DNA of 64,000 nt, from NCBI RefSeq assembly GCF_014654615.1, contig NZ_BNBB01000033.1, forward strand, positions 1 to 64,000, in the 5' to 3' direction. The DNA is from Streptosporangium violaceochromogenes (GTDB taxonomy: Bacteria > Actinomycetota > Actinomycetes > Streptosporangiales > Streptosporangiaceae). This document shows, one piece after another, positions 7,407-16,663 of this stretch. How positions within the stretch are numbered: the stretch's first letter is position 1; each line of letters starts with the position of its first letter. The notes under the pieces are model-generated. The model did not search any database. It saw only the letters and a program-made list of their open reading frames with translations, and was not told the DNA's origin. The position numbers and the translations under genes were made by a program.

Positions 7407-8402
7407 TCAGCCGGAGCGCTCGATGACGTAGTCGCACAGGGCGAGATAGGCCGCGCGCGCGGGGATGTCCGGAAGGCCGGAAAGGTCTTCGCGGGCCCGG
7501 TCGATCCAGGCGATCAGCTCCGCCCGGGCCCGGTCCATCGCCGGGTTCGCGCGCAGGAGGTCCAGGGCCTCGGCCACGTCCTCCTCGGCCACCGGACCGG
7601 CCAGCAGCTCACGCAGGCGGCCGTCCTCGGGGGCGGCGGAGGACAGGACGTACAACACCGGCAGGGTGCGAATCCCCTCGCGCAGGTCGGTGCCGGGCGT
7701 CTTGCCGGACTCGCCGCTCTCGGAGGCGACGTCGAGCAGGTCGTCCCCGAGCTGCCAGCCCACCCCGATGGCCTCGCAGGCCCGGGTCAGCCGGTCGACG
7801 ACCTCGGGAGAGGCCCCGCTCAACATGGCGCCGAAACGGCCGGAGGTGGCGATCAGGGAACCGGTCTTGTCGGCCAGCACGCGAATGTAGTGGGTCACGT
7901 GGTCTTCGCCCGGCCGGGGGCCGATGGTCTCGCGGATCTGGCCGCGCACCAGCCGGGAGAACGTCTGGGCCTGGATCCGGATGATCTCAGGGCCCAGATC
8001 CGAGAGGATCTCCGAGGCCTGGGCGAAGAGGTAGTCACCGGTCAGGATCGCCACGGTGTTGTCCCAGCGGGCGTTGGCCGACGGCGAGCCCCGGCGCACC
8101 GGGGCCTCGTCCATCACGTCGTCGTGGTACAGCGTCGCCAGGTGGGTCAGCTCGATGACCACGGCAGCCGGCACCACCCCCGGGGCGCCGGCGGCCCCGA
8201 ACTGGGCGGCGAGCAGCACGAGCATCGCCCGGAAGCGCTTGCCGCCCGCCTCGATGAGGTGCTTGGACGCCTCCGTGACGAAGGCGTCCTCGCTCTCCAC
8301 CGAGGAGCGCAGCAGCTTCTCGACCTCCGCCAGTCCGCCGGCGAGATCCTGCGCCAACCGCTCGTCGACGACCGGAAGATCAACCACTGGTGGCGCAGCC
8401 AT
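7407..8402 (-). CDS. Long-chain polyprenyl diphosphate synthase
   Basis: This 331-aa trans-prenyltransferase condenses isopentenyl diphosphate onto an allylic primer. Both Asp-rich motifs are present: YHDDVMDE (Asp94, 95, 98) and GDDLLD (Asp220, 221, 224). The GGKRFRAML and KTGSLIATS blocks are also present. Medium or long chain specificity is inferred, because the residues before the first motif are small. It starts 13 bp after nuoN at the end of the complex I operon. The likely role is making the menaquinone side chain (GrcC/HepT/IspB type). This links quinone supply to NADH dehydrogenase expression. Confidence 0.9.
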   Translation of the reverse strand: MAAPPVVDLPVVDERLAQDLAGGLAEVEKLLRSSVESEDAFVTEASKHLIEAGGKRFRAMLVLLAAQFGAAGAPGVVPAAVVIELTHLATLYHDDVMDEAPVRRGSPSANARWDNTVAILTGDYLFAQASEILSDLGPEIIRIQAQTFSRLVRGQIRETIGPRPGEDHVTHYIRVLADKTGSLIATSGRFGAMLSGASPEVVDRLTRACEAIGVGWQLGDDLLDVASESGESGKTPGTDLREGIRTLPVLYVLSSAAPEDGRLRELLAGPVAEEDVAEALDLLRANPAMDRARAELIAWIDRAREDLSGLPDIPARAAYLALCDYVIERSG

Positions 8403-8415
8403 GAAGCCTCTCCCT

Positions 8416-9966
8416 CTACCGAATGAACAACACGGACGCAGCCTGGTCGGCCAGCGTGAGCACCGGCTGCGGGAAAACCCCCAGCACTACCGTAACCGCC
8501 GCCGCCAGGGCCACCACCGCCGAAGTCGCCGTGGTGGGCGCGGCGATACTCGGGCCGTCCGCGGCCGGCTCGTTGAAGAACATCAGCACGATCACGCGAA
8601 CGTAGAAGAACGCGGCGATCGCCGAACTCACCGCTCCCACGACGACCAGCGGCAGCGCGCCGCCGCCGACCGCCGCGGTGAACACGGCGTACTTGCCGAA
8701 GAAGCCACTCGTCAGCGGGATGCCCGCGAAGGCCAGCAGGAAGAACGCGAAGACACCCGCCAGCAGCGGAGCCCTCTTGCCGAGCCCCGCCCACCGGGAC
8801 AGGTGCCCCGCCTCGCCGCCCGCGTCGCGGACCATGGTGACCACCGCGAAGGCACCGATCGTGGTGAAGCCGTAGGCGGCCAGGTAGAACAGCAGGGCCG
8901 ACAGGGCCTTGGAGTTCTGCTCGGCCGCGCCCGTCGCGACCACACCGGTGAGCAGGAAGCCCGTGTGCGCGATCGAGGAGTAGGCCAGCATGCGCTTGAT
9001 GTCGGTCTGGGTGATCGCCAGGATCGCACCGGCGATCATCGTCAGGATCGCGACCCCCCACATGACCGGGCGCCAGTCCCAGTCCAGGTTGCCCAGGGCG
9101 ACCCAGAAGACGCGCAGCACGGCGCCGAAGGCCGCCACCAGCACGGTGGAGGCCATCAGGGCGGTGACCGCGGTGGGCGCGCCCTGGTAGACGTCGGGTT
9201 TCCAGGCCTGGAACGGCGCGGCGCCGATCTTGAAGAGCAGGCCGACCCCGATCATCCCCATGCCGACGAGCAGAAGGGTCTCCTGGTTGGACACCGTGGC
9301 GAGCGCCTGGCCGATGGCCTTCAGGTCGACCGATCCGGCGTAGCCGTACAGCAGGGCCATGCCGTAAAGGAAGAAGGCCGAGGAGAAGGCGCCGAGCAGG
9401 AAGTACTTGACCGACGCCTCCTGCGAGAGCAGGCGGCGGCGGCGTGCCAGGCCGCACAGCAGGTACAGCGGCAGGGACATGACCTCAAGGGCCACGAACA
9501 TCATCAGCAGGTCGTTGGCCGCGGGGAAGAGCAGCATGCCGCCGACCGCGAAGAGCAGCAGGGGGTAGACCTCGGTCTGGGCGAAGCCGCTGCGGACCGC
9601 GTCCTCCTCGTCGGCGCTTCCCGGTACGGCCGCCGCCTGCGCGACGAACTGCTCGTCGTCGTTGATCAGCAGCGTGCTGATGAAGGCCAGGAAGAGGATC
9701 ACGCCCCAGATGAACAGGGAGGGCCCGTCCACCGCGATCGCGCCCATGGCCACGGGTGTGGCCGGCAGGCCGCCGAGGGCGGTCACGACGGTCGCGATGA
9801 AAGCCCCCGCCAGCGTCAGCAGCGTGAGGGGAACGTGGATCGACTTGCGCAGGTGGCGGGGCGCGAACGCCTCGACCAGCACACCGGCGATCGCCGCGGC
9901 GAACACGACCAGAACCGGGAAGAGCTGGGCGTATTCGATCGACGGGGCGTTGATGGTGCCGTTCAC
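8416..9966 (-). CDS. nuoN: NADH-quinone oxidoreductase subunit N
   Basis: This 516-aa antiporter-like membrane subunit of complex I has about 14 hydrophobic segments. The LALEVMSLPLYLL and LAYSSIAHTGFLL blocks, with the proton-path glutamate and lysines of the NuoL/M/N family (DIKRMLAYSSIAH), are present. It starts with GTG overlapping the nuoM stop (GTGA). It is the last nuo gene, followed by the prenyl synthase. It pumps protons across the cytoplasmic membrane. Confidence 0.95.
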   Translation of the reverse strand: MNGTINAPSIEYAQLFPVLVVFAAAIAGVLVEAFAPRHLRKSIHVPLTLLTLAGAFIATVVTALGGLPATPVAMGAIAVDGPSLFIWGVILFLAFISTLLINDDEQFVAQAAAVPGSADEEDAVRSGFAQTEVYPLLLFAVGGMLLFPAANDLLMMFVALEVMSLPLYLLCGLARRRRLLSQEASVKYFLLGAFSSAFFLYGMALLYGYAGSVDLKAIGQALATVSNQETLLLVGMGMIGVGLLFKIGAAPFQAWKPDVYQGAPTAVTALMASTVLVAAFGAVLRVFWVALGNLDWDWRPVMWGVAILTMIAGAILAITQTDIKRMLAYSSIAHTGFLLTGVVATGAAEQNSKALSALLFYLAAYGFTTIGAFAVVTMVRDAGGEAGHLSRWAGLGKRAPLLAGVFAFFLLAFAGIPLTSGFFGKYAVFTAAVGGGALPLVVVGAVSSAIAAFFYVRVIVLMFFNEPAADGPSIAAPTTATSAVVALAAAVTVVLGVFPQPVLTLADQAASVLFIR

Positions 9967-11498
9967 TGCCCGGCCCCCTTCTTCTCGGCCACGGCCGGCG
10001 GGTTGATGTGGACGTTGGACAGGGCGTGGTCCACCGCCGGATTGATCACGTCAAGCGCCGGGCTGGGGAAGAACCCGAGGGCGATGATCGCCGCGACCAG
10101 CGGACCCACCACCCACTTCTCCCGGAGGTTGAGGTCCGGAAGCGCCTTGACCGACTCGGCGGTGGGGCCGGTCATCGTCCGCTGGTACATCCACAGGATG
10201 TACACGGCCGCCAGGACCACGCCGCTGGTGGCGATGATCGCCGGCACGGGGTGACGCTCGTAGGTGCCGATCAGCACCATGAACTCGCTGACGAACGAGG
10301 ACAGCCCCGGAAGCGACAGACCGGACAGTCCGGCGATCAGGAAGGTGCCGGCCATCAGCGGGGCGACCTTCTGCACCCCGCCGTAGTCGGCGATCCGGCC
10401 GGACCCGCGGCGGTAGATCAGGAACCCGGCGATCAGGAACAGCGCCCCGGTGGAGAAGCCGTGGTTGACCATGTAGAGGGTGGCTCCCGCGCCCGCGTCG
10501 GTGGTCATCGCGAAGACGCCCAGCGCGATGAAGCCGAAGTGCGAGATCGAGGTGTAGGCGATCAGGCGCTTCATGTCGGTCTGGCCGATGGCCACGATCG
10601 CGCCGTAGACGATGCCCACGACCGCGAGCACGATCACCAGCGGGGTGAAGAACTTGGAGGCCTCGGGGAACAGCTCCAGGCAGAAGCGGAGCATGCCGTA
10701 GGTGCCGACCTTGTCCAGCACGCCCACCAGCAGGACGGCGGCGCCCGCCGGGGCCTGCGCCGCCGCGTCGGGCAGCCAGGTGTGGAACGGCCACAGCGGC
10801 GCCTTGACCGCGAACGCGATGAAGAAGCCGAGGAACAGCCACTTCTGCGTGGTCGGATCCTGGATCACCCCGACCAGTTCGGGGAACATGAACGTGCCCT
10901 TGTCGCCGATCACGTAGAGCGCGATCACCGCGACCAGCATGAGCAGGCCGCCGAAGAGCGAGTAGAGCAGGAACTTCACGGCCGCGTAGGACCGCTGGAC
11001 GCCGCCGTAGGACCCGATCATGAAGTACATCGGGATCAGCATGGCCTCGAAGAAGACGTAGAAGAGGAAGACGTCGGTCGCCGCGAAGACGCCGATCATC
11101 ATCGCCTCCAGCACCAGCAGCAGCGCGAAGTAGGTCTTCACCGACCGCTTGGGCGGGGCCTCGGCCCCGCTGCCGTCGGCGTCGTGCCAGGAGGCCAGGA
11201 TCACGATCGGCACCAGGACGGCCGACAGCGCGATCAGCACCAGGGCGATGCCGTCCACGCCGACGCCGTAGTGCACCCCGAAGCGCGGGATCCACTCGTA
11301 GACCTCGGCGAACTGGAAGCGCGTCTCCTTGGAGGCGCCCAGCGACGGGTCGAACTGGAGCGTCATGAGCAGGGTCAGCGCCAGTACCGCGAGCGAGACG
11401 GCGAGGGCCACCTGCTTGGCGAGTCTGTCACTCTTGACAAGGGAGACACCCACCGCGCCCAGTACGGGCACGGCCATCAGGGTCGAGAGCCAGGGCAT
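9963..11498 (-). CDS. nuoM: NADH-quinone oxidoreductase subunit M
   Basis: From the chosen ATG, which overlaps the nuoL stop as ATGA, the protein is 511 aa. A longer open frame upstream runs antisense-like through nuoL and is arginine-rich, so it was rejected. Typical NuoM blocks are FYVFFEAMLIPMYFMIG, with the conserved Glu of helix 5, and TDMKRLIAYTSISHFGFI. It is a proton-translocating membrane subunit with about 14 helices. Confidence 0.95.
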   Translation of the reverse strand: MPWLSTLMAVPVLGAVGVSLVKSDRLAKQVALAVSLAVLALTLLMTLQFDPSLGASKETRFQFAEVYEWIPRFGVHYGVGVDGIALVLIALSAVLVPIVILASWHDADGSGAEAPPKRSVKTYFALLLVLEAMMIGVFAATDVFLFYVFFEAMLIPMYFMIGSYGGVQRSYAAVKFLLYSLFGGLLMLVAVIALYVIGDKGTFMFPELVGVIQDPTTQKWLFLGFFIAFAVKAPLWPFHTWLPDAAAQAPAGAAVLLVGVLDKVGTYGMLRFCLELFPEASKFFTPLVIVLAVVGIVYGAIVAIGQTDMKRLIAYTSISHFGFIALGVFAMTTDAGAGATLYMVNHGFSTGALFLIAGFLIYRRGSGRIADYGGVQKVAPLMAGTFLIAGLSGLSLPGLSSFVSEFMVLIGTYERHPVPAIIATSGVVLAAVYILWMYQRTMTGPTAESVKALPDLNLREKWVVGPLVAAIIALGFFPSPALDVINPAVDHALSNVHINPPAVAEKKGAGQ

Positions 11499-13420
11499 CA
11501 CATGTTCCCTACGTAAAGCAGCGCGCCAACGACCACGGCGGCACCGAAGAGGATGGACAACGCGTAGGACCGTACGTAGCCGGTCTGGACGCGACGCAGC
11601 CGCCCGGAGGTTCCGCCGATCGCCGCGGCCAGCCCGTTGACCAGGCCGTCGATGCCGCGGTTGTCGAAGAACACCGCGATCCGGGTCAGCCACTGGCCGG
11701 GGCGCATGAACAGCGCCTCGTTGAGGGCGTCGCCGTACAGGTCACGGCGGGCGAACGCGGTGAGGAAGGAGCCTCGCGGGGCCACCAGCGGCACCTCGGC
11801 CGCGCCGTACCGGACCCAGGCGAAGGCGGCGCCGGCGGCGACCAGCACGAGCGTGGCCAGGCCGGGACCGCTGAAGGCGTGGAAGGCGGGAAGTTCCTCG
11901 GGACGGCCGACGGCCGGGGCGAGGAACAGCATGAGCCGGTTGCCCAGGATCAGGAAGGCTCCGAGGAAGACCGAGCCGACGGACAGGACGATCAGCGGGA
12001 CCGTCATGACGGAGGGCGACTCGTGCGGGTGGGCGTCGTCGGCCCAGCGCCTGCCGCCGAAGAACGTCATGAAGATCATCCGCGACATGTAGAAGCCGGT
12101 GATGCCGGCGCCCAGCACCGCGAGCCAGCCCAGGACCGAGCTGTGTTCCATGGCCGCCTCGATGATGCCGTCCTTGGTGAAGTAGCCGGACAGCAGCGGG
12201 AAGCCGATGATCGCGAGATAGCCGATGATGAAGGTGATCGCGGTGACCTTCATCACCGGGTACAGCCCGCCGTAGCGGCGCATGTCCACCTCGTCGTTCA
12301 TGGCGTGCATGACCGAGCCGGCGCCGAGGAACATGTTGGCCTTGAAGAAGCCGTGGGTGATCAGGTGCGCGATGGCGAAGGCGTACCCCACCGGGCCGAG
12401 GCCCGCGGCGAGCATCATGTAGCCGATCTGCGACATCGTCGAACCGGCCAGGCCCTTCTTGATGTCGTCCTTGGCGCACCCGATGATCGCACCGGCGAGC
12501 AGCGTGACCACGCCGACGATCGTCACGACCAGCTGCGCCGTGGGGGCGGCCTCGAAGAAGCCGCCGGACCGGACGACCAGGTAGACGCCGGCGGTGACCA
12601 TCGTCGCGGCGTGGATGAGGGCCGAGACCGGGGTCGGGCCCTCCATCGCGTCCAGGAGCCACGACTGCAGCGGCAGCTGCGCCGACTTGCCGCAGGCGCC
12701 CAGGAGCAGCAGCAGGCCGATCGCGGTCAGCGAGCCCTGCGAGACCTGGCCCGTCTTGAGCGCCTCTCCGACCGCGGTGCCGGAGAGCTTGTCGAAGGCC
12801 ACCGAGCCGAAGCCGGTCCAGACCGTGAAGATCGCGATCAGCAGGCCGAAGTCGCCGACGCGGTTGACGATGAACGCCTTCTTGGCCGCCGTCGCCGCCG
12901 AGGGCTTGAACTGCCAGAACCCGATCAGCAGGTAGGAGGCCAGGCCCACGCCCTCCCAGCCGATGAACAGGCCGACGTAGTTGTCGGCCAGCACCAGCAG
13001 GAGCATCGCCGCGACGAAGAGGTTCAGGTAGGAGAAGAAACGACGCCGGTCGGGGTCGTGCGCCATGTAGCCGATCGAGTAGATGTGGATCAGCGAGCCC
13101 ACACCGGTGATCAGCAGCGCGAAGCTGATCGACAGGGGGTCGATCAGCACCCCCATGTCGGCCATGCCGGGGATGAACCGGTACAGCGCGATCGCCCGGC
13201 GGCGTTCGTCCTCGGGCAGGCCGAGCAGCTCGAAGAAGGAGATGACGGCGATCAGGAAGGCCGTCACCGACATCCCGATCGCGAGGCGGTGCCCCCAGCG
13301 GTCGGTACGGCGCCCGCCCAGCAGCAGGATCGCGGCACCGAGCAGCGGCAGGGCGATCATCAGCCAGGAGACCCCGATCACTCCACCGGAGTGCTGGATG
13401 ATCTCAGCGGGAGATTCCAC
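11498..13420 (-). CDS. nuoL: NADH-quinone oxidoreductase subunit L
   Basis: This 640-aa protein is the distal antiporter-like complex I subunit. YVGLFIGWEGVGLASYLLIGFW holds the conserved Glu. The LLDAMEGPTPVSALIHAATMVTAGVYL and DIKKGLAGSTMSQIGYM segments are classic NuoL blocks. The C-terminal end carries the long amphipathic (HL) helix region and a final transmembrane segment. The GTG start lies 10 bp after the nuoK stop. Confidence 0.95.
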   Translation of the reverse strand: MESPAEIIQHSGGVIGVSWLMIALPLLGAAILLLGGRRTDRWGHRLAIGMSVTAFLIAVISFFELLGLPEDERRRAIALYRFIPGMADMGVLIDPLSISFALLITGVGSLIHIYSIGYMAHDPDRRRFFSYLNLFVAAMLLLVLADNYVGLFIGWEGVGLASYLLIGFWQFKPSAATAAKKAFIVNRVGDFGLLIAIFTVWTGFGSVAFDKLSGTAVGEALKTGQVSQGSLTAIGLLLLLGACGKSAQLPLQSWLLDAMEGPTPVSALIHAATMVTAGVYLVVRSGGFFEAAPTAQLVVTIVGVVTLLAGAIIGCAKDDIKKGLAGSTMSQIGYMMLAAGLGPVGYAFAIAHLITHGFFKANMFLGAGSVMHAMNDEVDMRRYGGLYPVMKVTAITFIIGYLAIIGFPLLSGYFTKDGIIEAAMEHSSVLGWLAVLGAGITGFYMSRMIFMTFFGGRRWADDAHPHESPSVMTVPLIVLSVGSVFLGAFLILGNRLMLFLAPAVGRPEELPAFHAFSGPGLATLVLVAAGAAFAWVRYGAAEVPLVAPRGSFLTAFARRDLYGDALNEALFMRPGQWLTRIAVFFDNRGIDGLVNGLAAAIGGTSGRLRRVQTGYVRSYALSILFGAAVVVGALLYVGNM

Positions 13421-13430
13421 CGGCCACCTC

Positions 13431-13727
13431 TTAGTACTTCAGCAGGTTGGCGTCGTCGACCGACGCTGACCTGCGGGTTCGGAAGATCATCACGATGATG
13501 GCAAGGCCGATCACGACCTCGGCCGCGGCCACCACCATCACGAAGAACGCGATGAGCTGGCCGTCCAGATTGCCGTGCTGCCTCGCGAAGGTGACGAACG
13601 CGAGGTTGCAGGCGTTGAGCATGAGCTCCACGCACATGAACACCACGATCGCGTTGCGCCGGCTCAGCACGCCGACGGCGCCGATCGCGAACAGCAGCGC
13701 GGAGAGCACCAGATAGTGGGTGGTCAC
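13431..13727 (-). CDS. nuoK: NADH-quinone oxidoreductase subunit K
   Basis: This 98-aa protein has three transmembrane helices. The buried glutamates of the E-channel lie in VFMCVELMLNACNLAFV and VVAAAEVVIGLAI. GTG start overlaps the nuoJ stop (GTGA). Its length is typical (E. coli has 100 aa). The C-terminus is short and polar. Confidence 0.95.
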   Translation of the reverse strand: MTTHYLVLSALLFAIGAVGVLSRRNAIVVFMCVELMLNACNLAFVTFARQHGNLDGQLIAFFVMVVAAAEVVIGLAIIVMIFRTRRSASVDDANLLKY

Positions 13728-14812
13728 TTGCCGTCCTCCCGATCAGCCGTTCCCTCCGCGGGCCCCTCTTTGGGTCCCTCCCCGGGGCCGGCCCCGGTGG
13801 CTCCGCCGGGCAGGGTGCCGTTCACCGCCGCGCGGCCTCCCGGCCCGTAACCGGCCGGTCCGTAAGCGCCCTGCCCGTGACCGCTCTGCCCGTGACCGGC
13901 CGGTCGGCCGTGACCGCCCGCGGGGGCCCCGGCGCTCTCCGCGGGCCCGGAGGCCTCGGATGTCGTGGAGGGCCCGGTGCCCGCGGGGGTCTCGGTGGCG
14001 ACGCCGTTGCGCGCGGCGCCGTTGGCCGAGCCTCCGGCGGAGCCGTTCTTCACGACGACGTCCTGGGCGATGATCTTCTTGATCATCGCGGCCTTCTCGG
14101 GGTCGGTCGGCGCGACGCCGTACTCCCCGTCGTGCCGGGCGAGCACCCTGTTGATCGACGTGGGGGCCACCGTGCCGTCGGGCAGCAGGGCCGGCATGTC
14201 GATGGCGTTGTGCAGGGCGTAGGTACCCGGGCCGGGCAGCGGCGACGGCTGCGGGCCCAGGAAGCGGGCGCGGGCCAGGTCGCGCTGGGTGGCCTTGGGC
14301 CGTACCCGCTCACGGTGGGCCAGGACCATCGCGCCGAGCGCGGCGGTGATCAGCAGGGCCGAGGTGACCTCGAAGGCGAAGACGTACCGGGTGAAGACCA
14401 GCTCGGCCAGAGCGGGGACGTTCCCGCCCGCCTGCCGCGTCGCGCCGTCGAGACCCGCCGCCGGGGCGAACATCGTGTTGCCGACCGCCAGCGCGAGCAG
14501 GACGGCGAAGCCCAGGCCCGCGACGGCCCCCCACACACGCTGTCCCTTGATCGTCTCGACCAGTGAGTCGGACGAGTCCACGCCGACGAGCATCAGCACG
14601 AACAGGAAGAGCATCATGACCGCGCCGGTGTAGACGATGATCTGCACCGCGGCGAGGAAGGGGGCTCCCTGGACGGCGTAGAGCACCGCCAGGGAGAGCA
14701 TGACCACACCCAGCATCAGGGCCGAGTAGACAGCCTTGCGGCTGAAGACGAGTCCGAGCGCGGCGGACACCGAGACGACCGCCAGCACCCAGAACGTGAT
14801 GGCCTCACCCAT
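13724..14812 (-). CDS. nuoJ: NADH-quinone oxidoreductase subunit J with long disordered tail
   Basis: The 362-aa protein is about twice the E. coli length. The membrane part (about residues 1-165, five helices) is normal, with VQIIVYTGAVMMLFLFVLML containing the conserved pi-bulge helix. About 190 extra residues follow. First comes a stretch around INRVLARHDGEYGVAPTDPEKAAMIKK, which may fold. Then comes a Gly/Ala/Pro/Ser tail rich in GHG motifs (three GHG, two GYGP-like). Extended NuoJ tails occur in actinobacteria, but this one is long. Its start overlaps the nuoI stop by 8 bp. Confidence 0.93.
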   Translation of the reverse strand: MGEAITFWVLAVVSVSAALGLVFSRKAVYSALMLGVVMLSLAVLYAVQGAPFLAAVQIIVYTGAVMMLFLFVLMLVGVDSSDSLVETIKGQRVWGAVAGLGFAVLLALAVGNTMFAPAAGLDGATRQAGGNVPALAELVFTRYVFAFEVTSALLITAALGAMVLAHRERVRPKATQRDLARARFLGPQPSPLPGPGTYALHNAIDMPALLPDGTVAPTSINRVLARHDGEYGVAPTDPEKAAMIKKIIAQDVVVKNGSAGGSANGAARNGVATETPAGTGPSTTSEASGPAESAGAPAGGHGRPAGHGQSGHGQGAYGPAGYGPGGRAAVNGTLPGGATGAGPGEGPKEGPAEGTADREDGK

Positions 14813-15320
14813 TTTTACGTCCCAGCCGGTAGTAATCCTCTTCGGTCTCGCCCAGGCGCATGGGGTGCGGCGGGACCTCCATCCCGGGGCCGAGCGGCGC
14901 GAGCAGCATCTCCTTGGTGTAGATGAGGCTTTCGCGGCTCGTGTCGGCGAGTTCGTACTCGTTGGTCATGGTCAGCGCGCGGGTCGGGCAGGCCTCGATG
15001 CACAGGCCGCACAGGATGCACCGCAGATAGTTGATCTGGTAGGTGCGCCCGTAGCGCTCCCCGGGGGAGTACCGCTCCGCGTCGGTGTTGTCCGCCCCCT
15101 CGACGAAGATCGCGTCGGCCGGGCACGCCCAGGCGCACAGCTCGCAGCCGACGCACTTCTCCAGACCGTCGGGCCAGCGGTTGAGCTGGTGCCGGCCGTG
15201 GAAGCGCGGGGCCGTGGGCCGCTTCTCCTCGGGGTAGTTGACCGTCTCGACCTTCTTGAACATCGTATGGAAGGTCACGCCGAACCCCTTGATGGGGTTC
15301 AGCCAATCAGTTGCTCCCAC
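14805..15320 (-). CDS. nuoI: NADH-quinone oxidoreductase subunit I
   Basis: This 171-aa peripheral-arm subunit binds two [4Fe-4S] clusters (N6a and N6b) through CVGCELCAWACP and CILCGLCIEACP. The start is GTG, supported by AAGGAGG six bases upstream. The ORF overlaps nuoH by 14 bp. It passes electrons from NuoG toward NuoB. Confidence 0.96.
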   Translation of the reverse strand: MGATDWLNPIKGFGVTFHTMFKKVETVNYPEEKRPTAPRFHGRHQLNRWPDGLEKCVGCELCAWACPADAIFVEGADNTDAERYSPGERYGRTYQINYLRCILCGLCIEACPTRALTMTNEYELADTSRESLIYTKEMLLAPLGPGMEVPPHPMRLGETEEDYYRLGRKNG

Positions 15321-16656
15321 TGGGAACCTCCTTGCGCGCTACCCCGTGGTAGTGCGGCAGGTCGAGCGGCGGCACAGGGAAGCCGCCCGCGGCCGGTTCT
15401 GTGCCGAGCTGTTCGAACTCCGCCTTGACCTGCTCGGCCTTGGCCTCCTTGCGGCGCCGCAGCACGTTGTCGAAGCGCCACCACAGCGCCCAGCACCCGG
15501 CGAGCACGAGACCGGCCAGGATGATGACCACCTGCCGGTTGACGCCCTCGATCTGGTAGGCCTTCAACGTCGCGACCAGGAGGATCCAGCCGAGGTTGAT
15601 CGGGATGAGGACCTTCCAGCCCAGGGCCATGAGCTGGTCGTAGCGGACACGCGGCAGCGAGGCGCGGCACCAGATGAAGAACGAGAAGACGATCACCATC
15701 TTGAGGAAGAACCACAGCAGCGGCCACCAGCCGGCGTTGGCCCCCTCCCACAGGGAGATGGGGAACGGCGCCCGCCATCCGCCCATGAACAGTGTGATCG
15801 ACACCGCGGAGACCACGAAGACGTTGATGTACTCGGCGAGCATGATGACCGCGAACTTCAGCGAGTTGGAGTACTCGGTCTGGAAGCCGCCGACCAGCTC
15901 GCCCTCGCCCTCGGGGAGGTCGAAGGGGACCCGGTTGGTCTCACCCAGCATCGTGATGATGTAGATCAGGAAGGAGGGGATCAGCAGGACCATGTACCAC
16001 GACGGCATCGGGATGTTCAGGCCGCCCAGCGCGAGCACCTTGCCCCCCGCCTGCGCGGCGACGATCTCCGAGGTGGAGAGCGTGCCGGCGTACAGGAACA
16101 CGCCGACGAACGACAGGCCCATGGCGATCTCGTAGGAGACCACCTGGGCGCTGGCCCGCAGACCGCCCAGCATCGCGTACGGCGAGCGCGACCCCCACCC
16201 GGCGAGCACGATGCCGTACACGCTGATCGAGGCCATCGCCAGCACCAGCAGCACCGCGACGGGCAGGTCGGTGAGCTGCAGCGGCGTGGTGACGCCGAAC
16301 ATCGACACCTTCGGCCCCATCGGGATGACCGAGAAGGCCATGAAGGCCGGGACCGCGAGGACGACCGGGGCGATGAAGTAGATCACCTTGTCCACGGTCC
16401 GCGGCATCAGGTCCTCCTTCAGCCCCATCTTCAGGCCGTCGGCCACCGACTGCAGCAGGCCGAACTTGCCGGCCCGGTTGGGGCCGTAGCGGTTCTGCAT
16501 GCGGGAGATGAGCTTGCGCTCGAACCACACGCCGAACAGCACCCCCAGCATCAAGACGGCGAAGATGACGACGCCCTTGATGATGCTGATCCACAGCGGG
16601 TCCTTGCCGAAGTCGGCGAGGGTCGGATCAGCCGCCAGAAAAGTCCGCGTGTTCAT
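15307..16656 (-). CDS. nuoH: NADH-quinone oxidoreductase subunit H
   Basis: This 449-aa membrane subunit forms the quinone-binding chamber with NuoB and NuoD. Conserved stretches include FERKLISRMQNRYGPNRAGK, GLLQSVADGLKMGLKED and the cytoplasmic loop INVPFDLPEGEGELV-type segment (here RVPFDLPEGEGELVGGFQTEYS). A longer frame upstream was rejected because it runs into nuoG and is not NuoH-like. A C-terminal extension of about 60 polar residues follows the last helix. Confidence 0.95.
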   Translation of the reverse strand: MNTRTFLAADPTLADFGKDPLWISIIKGVVIFAVLMLGVLFGVWFERKLISRMQNRYGPNRAGKFGLLQSVADGLKMGLKEDLMPRTVDKVIYFIAPVVLAVPAFMAFSVIPMGPKVSMFGVTTPLQLTDLPVAVLLVLAMASISVYGIVLAGWGSRSPYAMLGGLRASAQVVSYEIAMGLSFVGVFLYAGTLSTSEIVAAQAGGKVLALGGLNIPMPSWYMVLLIPSFLIYIITMLGETNRVPFDLPEGEGELVGGFQTEYSNSLKFAVIMLAEYINVFVVSAVSITLFMGGWRAPFPISLWEGANAGWWPLLWFFLKMVIVFSFFIWCRASLPRVRYDQLMALGWKVLIPINLGWILLVATLKAYQIEGVNRQVVIILAGLVLAGCWALWWRFDNVLRRRKEAKAEQVKAEFEQLGTEPAAGGFPVPPLDLPHYHGVARKEVPSGSN

Positions 16657-16663
16657 TGGTCGC

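Noticed and set aside
11499..11693. N-terminal extension of nuoM through nuoL
   Set aside because: Arg-rich and out of frame with nuoL. An ATG overlapping the nuoL stop gives the expected NuoM N-terminus.
11879..13498. A 539-codon open frame antisense to nuoL
   Set aside because: Low-complexity, Asp/Arg/Glu/Gln-rich, no homology pattern, and fully opposite nuoL.
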